64,000 nucleotides of DNA from Cystobacter fuscus (lineage in GTDB: Bacteria > Myxococcota > Myxococcia > Myxococcales > Myxococcaceae), in contig NZ_CP022098.1 in the NCBI RefSeq assembly GCF_002305875.1, positions 11,780,001-11,844,000 on the forward strand, read 5' to 3'. The notes under the pieces are model-generated. The model saw nothing but the letters and a program-made list of their open reading frames with translations, did no database searches and was not told the origin of the DNA. Both the position numbers and the translations under genes were made by a program. Shown piece after piece: positions 9,630 through 17,583 of this stretch. Every line of letters begins with the position of its first letter. The first letter of the stretch is position 1.

Positions 9630-11663
9630 GTGCCCGTGGACCTCATTCGAAGAATGGCCGCCCTGATGGTGGTGCTGCTGGTGGCGGTGGGCGTCGAGGC
9701 CCACGCCGAGCAGCTCCCCACGGTGGTCATCGACCCCTACCCTCTTGCCCCGCCACCGTCTCAGCCGGGAACGGGCTTGTGCACTGCGTCACGGGTGTCG
9801 ACGAATCCGGCCGCGGACTTCCCCACGAGTAATGCCGGCTTCAACTTCGGGGTGAACACCTTCCTGGACACCCCGCCGGACGCATCCAATCCGAACGCGC
9901 GTGTCAGCTCGGTCCTGCGGACGTTGTTCGATCTGTCGAACAACAACGACACCGGGTTGAAGCTGAGCTACGGCGACTTCGAGAACGCCGCCCCCGGGTG
10001 CCGCAGCGGTGGCTGTGACTTCATCGCCAACGACACCTCCACCGCGTTCGCGACCCGGCTTCGCGGCTACTTCCACGTCACCTCGGACATGGTGGGCCTG
10101 CCGGTTCACTTCGGTTTCTACGCCGACGACGCGGTCGCCTTCACCATCTACGACAAGAGATCCCGCGCCTATCCGGTCATCAATCGGCCCCCTGTGCTCG
10201 GAGCAGCTACCTGGCGCACTACCAACAGCGTGACCTTCCTGAAGGAAGGCCTCTACGCCGTGGAGATCCTCTACACGGAGGTCACGGAACACGCCGCGTT
10301 GGAGATGTCGGTGTTCGTGGGAACCTTCTCCGACTTCGAGCGAAAGGCGAATGAACCCCCCATCGTCAAACTGAAGGACGCGGGCTTTGCCCTGGTCTCG
10401 CCCGTCTCGCTCTATCAGACGGAGACCGGACGCCCGTCGTATCCGGACCTGGGTTACTGCCAGCAGTGCAATCGCCAGTTCGCGAACACCTCGGGCAACA
10501 ACGGCTGTGACCCCAGCTACTACTGCAACGGAGCGGCCCTCTGCGCCCCTTGTGACTCGGCCTTCTACTGTGGCCCGAGCTGCTCTCCGTGTGGCGGCAA
10601 CACGCCCAATTGCGTCAATCGCAACGGGACCTTCACCTGCGTCCAGTGCACGGAGGACTCGCAGTGCCCCGGGGGCCGCTGTGACCCGATCACCAACCAG
10701 TGCGGTGGCTGCAACACCGACGCGCAGTGCCCCGGTGGCCAGCACTGTGACACCGAGCAGCACGAGTGCCGCGAGTGCATCACCGACGAGCACTGCGGCC
10801 GCGGCCAGTCCTGCACCAACAACACCTGCCAGTCCTGCTCCACCAACGACAGCTGCGCGGGCACCTCCTGCAACTGCTGCCCGCAGGGCCTCCAGTGCGC
10901 CTCTCCCTCCCCGGGTGCGCCCCCCTCCTGCGTCGAGTGCACCAACGACACCCAGTGCTCCGATGGCAAGCGCTGCGACATCGCCAATGGCCGCTGCGTC
11001 GCGCAGGTCGCCGAGTGCAACACCTCGGAGCGCTGCGGCTCCCAGTGCGCCAAGTGCCCCACGGATCGCCCCTACTGCCTGGACGGACAGGTCTGCGTCA
11101 CCTGCCGCACCGACCTCGAGTGCGGTGACGGCAAGTTCTGCCTCAGCGGAGAGTGCGCTTCCTGCACCACCAACAACCGCTGTGGCTCGCGCTGCGAGGC
11201 CTGCCCCGCCGAAAGCCCCATCTGCCTCACCGACGGCACCCCCACCGGCAGCTCGTGCGTCGGCTGCACCGAGGACTCCCACTGCGGCCCCGGCGGCACC
11301 TGCGACCCCGTGTCGCGCACCTGCTCCACTCCCACGTGCTCGGTGACCTGCGCCGAGGGCGCCCTCTGCAACGGCGACTCCTGCGTCGAGTGCTTCGTCG
11401 ACGCCCACTGCCCCTGCGGCGGCACCTGCGACACCGCCACCAACCAGTGCACCAGCTCCTGCAAGACCAGCAACGACTGCCTCGGGGTCGAGTACTGCTC
11501 GGCCGTCACCCTCGAGTGTGAGCGCGGCCGGCGCAAGCCTGGCACCGAGACCCAGGGCGGCGCTCCCTGCTGCGGCGCCACCGGTGAAACGCCTCCCAGT
11601 GGCCTCGCCCTGCTGCTCCTCGCGGCCGCCTTCCTCCTGCGGCGCTCCCGGGGAGTCGCATGA
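9630..11663 (+). CDS. traA: TraA, outer membrane exchange receptor
   Basis: A 677-residue cell-surface protein. A signal peptide (Leu/Val core ending VEAHA) is followed by a PA14-like domain (about residues 45-250), then about 370 residues of Cys-rich repeats of the type CxxDxQCxxGxxC, and a C-terminal MYXO-CTERM sorting signal (CC motif, a Leu/Ala-rich helix and RRSR). In Myxococcus xanthus TraA has this same order and works with TraB to recognise kin and to fuse and exchange outer membranes; the PA14-like region decides partner specificity. The start is uncertain: GTG 9630 has GGGGAA 11 nt upstream, with GTG 9636, ATG 9654 and ATG 9543 as alternatives. It overlaps traB by ATGA. Confidence 0.88.
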   Translation: MPVDLIRRMAALMVVLLVAVGVEAHAEQLPTVVIDPYPLAPPPSQPGTGLCTASRVSTNPAADFPTSNAGFNFGVNTFLDTPPDASNPNARVSSVLRTLFDLSNNNDTGLKLSYGDFENAAPGCRSGGCDFIANDTSTAFATRLRGYFHVTSDMVGLPVHFGFYADDAVAFTIYDKRSRAYPVINRPPVLGAATWRTTNSVTFLKEGLYAVEILYTEVTEHAALEMSVFVGTFSDFERKANEPPIVKLKDAGFALVSPVSLYQTETGRPSYPDLGYCQQCNRQFANTSGNNGCDPSYYCNGAALCAPCDSAFYCGPSCSPCGGNTPNCVNRNGTFTCVQCTEDSQCPGGRCDPITNQCGGCNTDAQCPGGQHCDTEQHECRECITDEHCGRGQSCTNNTCQSCSTNDSCAGTSCNCCPQGLQCASPSPGAPPSCVECTNDTQCSDGKRCDIANGRCVAQVAECNTSERCGSQCAKCPTDRPYCLDGQVCVTCRTDLECGDGKFCLSGECASCTTNNRCGSRCEACPAESPICLTDGTPTGSSCVGCTEDSHCGPGGTCDPVSRTCSTPTCSVTCAEGALCNGDSCVECFVDAHCPCGGTCDTATNQCTSSCKTSNDCLGVEYCSAVTLECERGRRKPGTETQGGAPCCGATGETPPSGLALLLLAAAFLLRRSRGVA

Positions 11664-13276
11664 GCCGTCTGGCGCCCCTCCTGCTCGTCCTCCTGCTCAC
11701 CCGCGCCGCCTCGGCCCAGGACGTTCGCTTCGACGTCCAGGCCTTCCGCCCCTCGGGAGCACCCCAGGACCTGGTCGGCGTCGGCCAATCCCGGCCCCTG
11801 TCCCACCTCTCCGTCTCCGGCGGCGCCTACCTCAACTTCATGTTGGATCCGCTGGTGCTCGTCGCCGCGGGCACCAACGCCAGGTCCGTCAGCCTCGTGG
11901 GCAACCGCCTCCAACTGGATGTCATGGCCTCCGTGGGCCTGTACAACTGGGTCGAGGTCGGCGTGGACATGCCCCTCGTCCTCTTCCAGGGCTCGGACAA
12001 CCTGGAGGCCATCGGCACCGAGGGCTTCATCCAGTCCTTCACCCCCGCGGACCTGCGCCTCACCGCCAAGGCCGCCATCCCCGGTCTGCGCCGCTCCGCC
12101 GAGGGCAACGGCTTCGGCGGCGCCCTCACCCTCGGGATGAGCCTGCCCACCGGCCTGCAGGACGCGTTCGCCAGTGATGGCTCCGTCACCTGGTCTCCCG
12201 GGCTGGTGACGGACTACCGCTTCGAGTCGGGCGTCCTCCTGGCCTTCAACGCCGGGTTCTGGCTACGGCCCACCCGCCAGTTCATCAACACCCTCTGGGG
12301 CAACTCCCTCACCTTCGGACTCGGCGCCGAGGTGCCCATCCTGCGCGCCAATGGCATCACCGCCATGGGCATGCTCACCGGCAGCACCCCCCTGGAGAAG
12401 CTGCTCAACCAGCCGCAGGCCCTGCCCACCGAGTTCCTCGTCGGCCTGCGCTGGTACACGGGCCTCGGCCTCACCTTCACCGTCGGCGGAGGCGGCGGCT
12501 GCGGCTGCTCGCCCACCTCCCCCACCCTGCGCCTCTTCACCTCCATCATCTGGGTGCCCGCGAAGACCCGGGAGTGGGAGGCCATCCAGCGCTTCAAGGA
12601 GCCCCCGGAGCCGCCCCTTCCTCCGCCTCCTCCCGTGGATCCCGACGGCGACTCCGTCATCGGCGAGGGCGATCGCTGCCCCAACGCCCCCGGCCCCGTG
12701 GAGAACGGCGGCTGCCCCGACACCGACCGCGATGGCGACAGCGTGGTGGACCGGCTCGACCCCTGCCCCGTGCTCGCCGCGGGCCCGCGGGGCCGCAACG
12801 GCTGCCCGCTCGCTCGCATCGAGGGCAACAAGATCGTCATCCTCGACCAGGTCCACTTCGCCACCGACCAGGACGTCATCCTCCCCGAGTCCTTCCCCAT
12901 CCTCGAGGAGGTGGCCCAGGAGCTGCTCGCGCACGAGGAAATCCAGCGCGTGCTCGTCGAGGCCCACACCGACGCCCGCGCCAACGACGCCTACAACTTC
13001 GACCTGTCGCGCCGCCGCTCCGTGAGCGTGCAGAACTTCCTGCTCGACAGCGGCATCGCCGTGGAGCGGCTGTGCTCGGCGGGCTTCGGCCGCAGCCGCC
13101 CCCTCACCGCCAATGACTCCGAGGCCAACATGGCCCTCAACCGCCGGGTGGAATTCACCATCCTCCCACCCGCGGAGGGAGCCCTCCCGCCCTGTCCGCC
13201 GGATCCCGCCGCGGGCTGGCAGGTGCCCCCGACGAAGAAGGGCGGCAAGCGCTCCGCGCCCGCGGGCTCGCGTTGA
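11660..13276 (+). CDS. traB: TraB, OmpA-domain partner of TraA
   Basis: A 538-residue outer membrane protein. A signal peptide (ending RAASA) precedes a region of alternating strands (about residues 25-300) that looks like a beta-barrel. A Gly/Cys stretch, a Pro-rich linker (PPEPPLPPPPP) and thrombospondin-3-like calcium repeats (DPDGDSV, DTDRDGDSVVD) follow. The C-terminal OmpA peptidoglycan-binding domain (about 395-515) carries EAHTDA and the N-x-x-L-S-x-x-R-type pattern (NFDLSRRRS). TraB is required with TraA for outer membrane exchange in Myxococcus. It is translationally coupled to traA by a 4-nt overlap. Confidence 0.88.
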   Translation: MSRLAPLLLVLLLTRAASAQDVRFDVQAFRPSGAPQDLVGVGQSRPLSHLSVSGGAYLNFMLDPLVLVAAGTNARSVSLVGNRLQLDVMASVGLYNWVEVGVDMPLVLFQGSDNLEAIGTEGFIQSFTPADLRLTAKAAIPGLRRSAEGNGFGGALTLGMSLPTGLQDAFASDGSVTWSPGLVTDYRFESGVLLAFNAGFWLRPTRQFINTLWGNSLTFGLGAEVPILRANGITAMGMLTGSTPLEKLLNQPQALPTEFLVGLRWYTGLGLTFTVGGGGGCGCSPTSPTLRLFTSIIWVPAKTREWEAIQRFKEPPEPPLPPPPPVDPDGDSVIGEGDRCPNAPGPVENGGCPDTDRDGDSVVDRLDPCPVLAAGPRGRNGCPLARIEGNKIVILDQVHFATDQDVILPESFPILEEVAQELLAHEEIQRVLVEAHTDARANDAYNFDLSRRRSVSVQNFLLDSGIAVERLCSAGFGRSRPLTANDSEANMALNRRVEFTILPPAEGALPPCPPDPAAGWQVPPTKKGGKRSAPAGSR

Positions 13277-13291
13277 GGGGAGAGGGCGCAG

Positions 13292-13331
13292 GCCCCTCGG
13301 AGCCCGGGGCCCCCCGTCGGTGACGAGGGGC
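13292..13331. terminator. Candidate terminator after traAB
   Basis: GCCCCTCG (13292-13299) pairs with CGAGGGGC (13324-13331) across a 24-nt GC-rich loop, 15 nt after the traB stop and before the convergent lipoprotein gene. There is no T run, so it could serve rho-assisted ending or only as a stabilising hairpin. Confidence 0.4.
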
Positions 13332-13446
13332 TCCACGCACGGGCCACTGCGAGGAAGCGGGGAAGGAAAGCTCGAGGGAAGCTGAACTCCCCGGGCACTC
13401 CGCCCGGAACGATATGCCCCGGGGCGGGCACCTCACGGGGAGACGA

Positions 13447-14283
13447 CTAGCGGCTGGCCGTCTTGACCTCGAAGACGACCTCGGCCGCGGCCTTGCGCCG
13501 GCCGGCGGTGGCCGTCACCACCGTGCGCCCGGGCCCCACCGCCGTCACCTGCCCCGTGGGGGACACCGTCGCCACCGACCAGTCCGAGCTGTACCAGGTG
13601 ACGGGCACGTCGCTCAGGGCGATGCTCCGGTTGTTGAACGTCCGGGCGCGCAACTGCTGCGTCTGCCCGGGCTTGGCGAAGATGACGTGGGTGGGCTCCA
13701 CCTCCATGCGCGCGAAGTCCGAGCGCACCACCTGCACCGGCAGGCGGCGGCTGAGCGGCGGCACCGTCACGGTGATGGTGACCTGGCCCGGGGACACGCC
13801 GATGAGCCGCCCGTTCTCCACCCGCGCCACCGTCTCGTCACTCGACTCCCATTGGGGCGGCACGTCCACCAGGGGCTTGCCCAGCTCGTTCTTCACCACG
13901 GCGGAGATGGCGATGGAGTTGCCCGCCGTGAGGAAGTCCGCCCCCGCCACCCGGATGTCGAGCTGGCTGGGAATGGACACCTGCACCTCCACCGAGGCGC
14001 GCACCTTGCCGGCCGCCGCGGCGATGGTCGCCCGTCCGGACTTGCGCGCCACCACCACCCCATCCACCACCGAGGCCACATCCGGCGCCGAGCTCACCCA
14101 GCGCAGGTCCGCGTCCTCCACCGGATTGCCCGCCGCATCGAGCGCGATGGCCTCGAGCACGACGGACTCGCCCTGCTTGTGGAGCGGGCGGCTCTCCGGC
14201 ATGGCGAGGGACAGGGTCGCCGGAGCGGAGCGGCAGCCCCCCAACACGAGGGAAGACAGCAAGAGCAGGGAGCGAGCGGACAT
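13447..14283 (-). CDS. Lipoprotein with tandem Ig-like (BIG2) domains
   Basis: A 278-residue exported lipoprotein with lipobox VLGGC and three repeated Ig-like domains of the bacterial BIG2 kind. Each repeat shows the pattern W-x-S-S-x-x-x-V-A-x-V followed by G-x-V-T-x-x-x-x-G-x-x-x-I/V-T (for example at DLRWVSSAPDVASV, PPQWESSDETVARV and VTWYSSDWSVATV). Such domains are usually adhesive or structural on the cell surface. ATG 14283 puts the signal peptide first; an upstream in-frame ATG would add 13 residues. It is convergent with traB. Confidence 0.85.
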   Translation of the reverse strand: MSARSLLLLSSLVLGGCRSAPATLSLAMPESRPLHKQGESVVLEAIALDAAGNPVEDADLRWVSSAPDVASVVDGVVVARKSGRATIAAAAGKVRASVEVQVSIPSQLDIRVAGADFLTAGNSIAISAVVKNELGKPLVDVPPQWESSDETVARVENGRLIGVSPGQVTITVTVPPLSRRLPVQVVRSDFARMEVEPTHVIFAKPGQTQQLRARTFNNRSIALSDVPVTWYSSDWSVATVSPTGQVTAVGPGRTVVTATAGRRKAAAEVVFEVKTASR

Positions 14284-14454
14284 CGAGCGATTCACGGGGG
14301 CAGGGGGGCGGACGGGCGTCAAGACGACGTGTCGAACGGCGGCGAAAGGGATTGTATTTCGTTACGCCCATCACGCCATTCTTTGCAAGCCCTCCCCCCT
14401 CACTCCGCCCTCCCGTCCGAGCCTTCCTTCATGCGCAGAGGAAAGTTCCGCGGT

Positions 14455-16062
14455 TCACGCCTCCGCGGCCCACGCCAGGCGGTAGGTGGCCCCGGGTGGA
14501 GCCAGGCTCACCGGAGGCAGGTAGAGCCCCGTCCGCTCCCGCGTCCACCACGCGCCCGTGCGCCGCCGGGTCTCCCGGTCCGTCATCCGGTAATCGTAGA
14601 GCACCGCTCGAATGAAGCGCGGGCGCTGTCCCGGGAAGGGATTGCCCGCGAAGAGCCCCTCCACCTCGGGGGAACCCTCCAGAAGTCTCACTATCAGTGC
14701 GAGCAACCAGGCAGGCGGTGAACCCAGCGCCGCGAACCACATCTGCCAATCCAGGCGGGGCTGATGCGGCGCCACCCACCGGGGCGCCTCGTCCAGCGAG
14801 CCTACCTTGTAGCGGAAGGGGTACTCGCGCCACGTCCGCCCATCCTCGGAGCCCTCGAGGGAGATCTCCGGCCGCCGCACCGTCATCACCGCGAAGAGCC
14901 CATACCCATTCACCGCGCGCAGGGGACGCGCCCGCTGCTCCAGCCACGCGAGCCAGTCCGGCACCCGGCGCGGGCGGTCGAAGCGGCCCAGCAGTTCCAG
15001 CGCGCCCAGGGCGAGCGGCGGCGCCACGGACAGCGCGGCCACTGCCGTCCGCCAGAGGGCCCGCGGCCGGGCGGGCGGGGGCACGGGCAGCACCCGCCCC
15101 AGGGCCGCGTCGTCCAGCAGCCACAGGCCCAGGGCCAGCGACTGCGCGTTGAAGAAGCCGTAGTTGCCCGTCACCAGGATGACGCCCTGCAACCCCGACA
15201 GGAACCAGAAGGCCAGCAACCGCAGCGGCCTCGGGGCGAAGACGAGGAAGGGAAACACCGTCTCCAGCGCCAGCACGGACAGGGTGGAATAGCGCTGGAC
15301 CCGGCGGGGAAGCTGGTGCGCGGCCCACCCGGCCCGCGTGGGCAGCGGAGCCGTCTCGTAATAGACGTCGCACGCGGTGAGCTCCCGCCACGTCCGGTCG
15401 CCCGACTGCAACTTGGACAGCCCCGAGCCCAGGTAGAGGCGGAAGACGAGCATCCGCCACGCGAACACCTCCAGGGCGGAGGGCTCCCGGAGTCCCGCCC
15501 CCGGCCGCCACCCCGCCGGAGCGGTCAGCACCGCCAGCAGCCCCATCTCCAGGAGCAGCGCGTCCCACTGGAAGGAGAGGAACTCCCGCCCCACGGACAC
15601 GTAGGACAGGTAGAGCGCCCACAGCCCCGCCAGCGAGGCCTGGGGCGCCAGGCCCAGCATCACCGCCAGGGACAGGGCCTGCCCGGCGCGAATGCCCCGC
15701 ACCAGGGCCGCGTCGGACGCATCCCGCCAGAACACCGTGGGCAGCTTCAGGTAGCGCTCGCGGCCCAACGCGACCAGCCGGGGCGAGCCGAGCAGATCCT
15801 TCACGGGCAGGATGCCCCGCGAGCCATGCAGCCCCAACACCTGCCGGCCCAGGGAGGTGAAGGCAATGAAGTAGATGCCCCCCAGGGCCACCAGGAACGC
15901 CTGCCTCACGCGCCGGTGCTGGGGCGGCGCCACGGACCGCTCCACCCACCGCGCCAGCACCCCTCCCCCACGTGCCCGCGGGGGCCGCGGCCCCTCCCAG
16001 AAGGGCAGGGAGCCGAGCATCCGGAAGAACACCTGGGCACCTCGGGGACTGACAGCACGCAT
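14455..16062 (-). CDS. LMF1-like (lipase maturation factor family) membrane protein
   Basis: A 535-residue multi-pass membrane protein resembling the lipase maturation factor family. Seven or more hydrophobic segments fill residues about 35-330. Typical signatures are the R-x-L-x-F-R-L-Y-x-G-S-G-x-S-K stretch (WRMLVFRLYLGSGLSKLQSG), the conserved NYGFFN and, in the soluble part, YGLFAVMT and PRLDWQMWFAAL. In animals LMF1 helps lipases fold; what bacterial relatives do is not settled. ATG 16062 has a GGAGGAGG site upstream; an upstream in-frame ATG at 16167 lacks one. Confidence 0.8.
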   Translation of the reverse strand: MRAVSPRGAQVFFRMLGSLPFWEGPRPPRARGGGVLARWVERSVAPPQHRRVRQAFLVALGGIYFIAFTSLGRQVLGLHGSRGILPVKDLLGSPRLVALGRERYLKLPTVFWRDASDAALVRGIRAGQALSLAVMLGLAPQASLAGLWALYLSYVSVGREFLSFQWDALLLEMGLLAVLTAPAGWRPGAGLREPSALEVFAWRMLVFRLYLGSGLSKLQSGDRTWRELTACDVYYETAPLPTRAGWAAHQLPRRVQRYSTLSVLALETVFPFLVFAPRPLRLLAFWFLSGLQGVILVTGNYGFFNAQSLALGLWLLDDAALGRVLPVPPPARPRALWRTAVAALSVAPPLALGALELLGRFDRPRRVPDWLAWLEQRARPLRAVNGYGLFAVMTVRRPEISLEGSEDGRTWREYPFRYKVGSLDEAPRWVAPHQPRLDWQMWFAALGSPPAWLLALIVRLLEGSPEVEGLFAGNPFPGQRPRFIRAVLYDYRMTDRETRRRTGAWWTRERTGLYLPPVSLAPPGATYRLAWAAEA

Positions 16063-16195
16063 GGGGGCCTCCTCCGTCCTCCACCAAACCTGGGAGCGAC
16101 ACTCCTCCGTGCCACCCTCACGAGTCCCCCGCTCCCGAAGGGCCCAGGCGACCGAGCCGGGCTCCACTCCGCGCGCGGGTGCCTAGCTTTGCTCC

Positions 16196-16846
16196 ATGAG
16201 CCAGCCCAAGAAACGAGCCAGACGGACCGAGCAGGTGGTTCCCGGAATCCACCGCTGGAGTGTCGAGGATGATCGGATCGGCGGCGTGCACAGCGAGGCC
16301 TACGCCGTGGTGTCCGACGACGGCGCCGTCACCCTCATCGATCCCCTCCCCATCACCTCGGACGCCCTGAACGCCCTGGGCCGGGTGGAAGCCATCGTGC
16401 TCACCGCGGGCAACCACCAGCGCGCGGCGTGGTCCCTGCGCAAGACGTTTGGCGCTCCCGTCTGGGCCCCGCTGGACGCCCATGGCCTGGAGGACTCGCC
16501 CGATGCCACCTACACCAACGGGGACAACCTTCCCGGGGGCCTCGTGGCCTACCACACGCCCGGCCCCGCCGAGGTCATGTTCACCCTCTGGAAGGAGCGG
16601 CCCCGGAGCGTCGTCTTCCTCTCCGACCTGCTCACCCATGACGAGCAGGGCACGCCCCGCTTCGTCGACAGCCAGTACCAGGACGACCCCGCCCGCACGC
16701 GCGCGAGCGTGCGGCGCATCCTCGAGCACCTGCCGGTGGAAGTCGTCTGCTTCGCCCACGGCCGCCCCATCCTCCACGACGGAGCGGCCGCGCTGCGCCA
16801 GGCCCTGAGCGAGGACTCCGAGTTCCCCGCCCCCATGGGGCCGTGA
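16196..16846 (+). CDS. Metallo-beta-lactamase-fold protein with altered metal motif
   Basis: A 216-residue protein with the strand order of MBL-fold hydrolases: AYAVVSDDGAVTLIDPLP, then IVLTAGNHQRAAWSL, later VVFLSDLL and VVCFAHGRPIL. The usual HxHxDH metal site is replaced by AGNHQRA, leaving one His, so catalysis by the standard two-zinc centre is doubtful. The gene is alone between two minus-strand genes and ends 4 nt before a strong bidirectional hairpin. It may be a degenerate enzyme or a binding protein. Confidence 0.75.
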   Translation: MSQPKKRARRTEQVVPGIHRWSVEDDRIGGVHSEAYAVVSDDGAVTLIDPLPITSDALNALGRVEAIVLTAGNHQRAAWSLRKTFGAPVWAPLDAHGLEDSPDATYTNGDNLPGGLVAYHTPGPAEVMFTLWKERPRSVVFLSDLLTHDEQGTPRFVDSQYQDDPARTRASVRRILEHLPVEVVCFAHGRPILHDGAAALRQALSEDSEFPAPMGP

Positions 16847-16850
16847 GACG

Positions 16851-16888
16851 GAAGAAGGCCCGCGAGCAGCCCCGCGGGCCTCGTCTTC
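16851..16888. terminator. Bidirectional terminator hairpin
   Basis: An inverted repeat between convergent genes: AGGCCCGCG (16856-16864) pairs with CGCGGGCCT (16873-16881), and after a 2-nt bulge GAAGA (16851-16855) pairs with TCTTC (16884-16888). The loop is 8 nt. Confidence 0.75.
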
Positions 16889-16891
16889 CAC

Positions 16892-17566
16892 TCAGGGCGC
16901 CGACGTCAGGGCCGGCGGCAGACCATCCAACACACACAGGTTGGTGGTCTCCTCGCAGAAGATGGGGAACGCGGGATCCAACGTCGAGCCCTGCCGCACC
17001 GCCCGGCAGAGGTTCTCATCGCGAACGGGGGGCGTGCCGGCTTCGCACTTGATGGCGGGGAACACGCCCACCGCCTCGTACGTGGCGGTGCAGTCCCCTT
17101 CCGAGTAGGTCAGCTCCGCCACCCACTGCGTGCCAGGGATGGCCGCCCGGCCCTGAACGCGCACGTTGCTCCACCGGTAGACGCGCTCCACCCCGTCCAC
17201 CACCTGCCGCGCCTCGCTCATCGCCGGCACGGTGCAGACGTTGTCGTCGGACGGGTACTCGGAGGTGAACGGCCCCGAGGCCGACACCGCCACCGGCGCG
17301 CTGGGGGTGCCCGTCACCAGCGAGGCGGCGTTGAAGTAGACGGTGGGCGGGGTGCCGGAGTTGGGGATGCGGAAGGCCTGCGCCCCCACGATCTCCGCCT
17401 TCTTCTGGGCGCAGATGCCCGAGCCCGTCTTCAAGACATAGCGCACGGCGTGGTCGCCACGGCCCACGGTGCACTGGGGAGCGGGCTGTCCGACGTCACA
17501 GGCGCCCAACAGGGCCATGCATCCAACGGAGAACGTCCAGGTGGCGAGGAGTCGTTGTGTCTTCAT
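16892..17566 (-). CDS. Lipoprotein partner of the Oar-like receptor
   Basis: A 224-residue lipoprotein (lipobox LLGAC) of unknown fold with six or more Cys residues after the lipid anchor, likely forming disulfides. It starts 17 nt after the stop of the TonB-dependent receptor gene and has GGAG 12 nt before its ATG, so the two are probably one operon. In other systems such lipoproteins cap or assist the receptor, but nothing in the sequence proves that here. Confidence 0.8.
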   Translation of the reverse strand: MKTQRLLATWTFSVGCMALLGACDVGQPAPQCTVGRGDHAVRYVLKTGSGICAQKKAEIVGAQAFRIPNSGTPPTVYFNAASLVTGTPSAPVAVSASGPFTSEYPSDDNVCTVPAMSEARQVVDGVERVYRWSNVRVQGRAAIPGTQWVAELTYSEGDCTATYEAVGVFPAIKCEAGTPPVRDENLCRAVRQGSTLDPAFPIFCEETTNLCVLDGLPPALTSAP

Positions 17567-17583
17567 GGTGTGTGGCTCCGGAC

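Noticed and set aside
13277-13446. Promoter in the traB/lipoprotein gap
   Set aside because: The genes converge here, so no promoter is needed; only a hairpin is supported.
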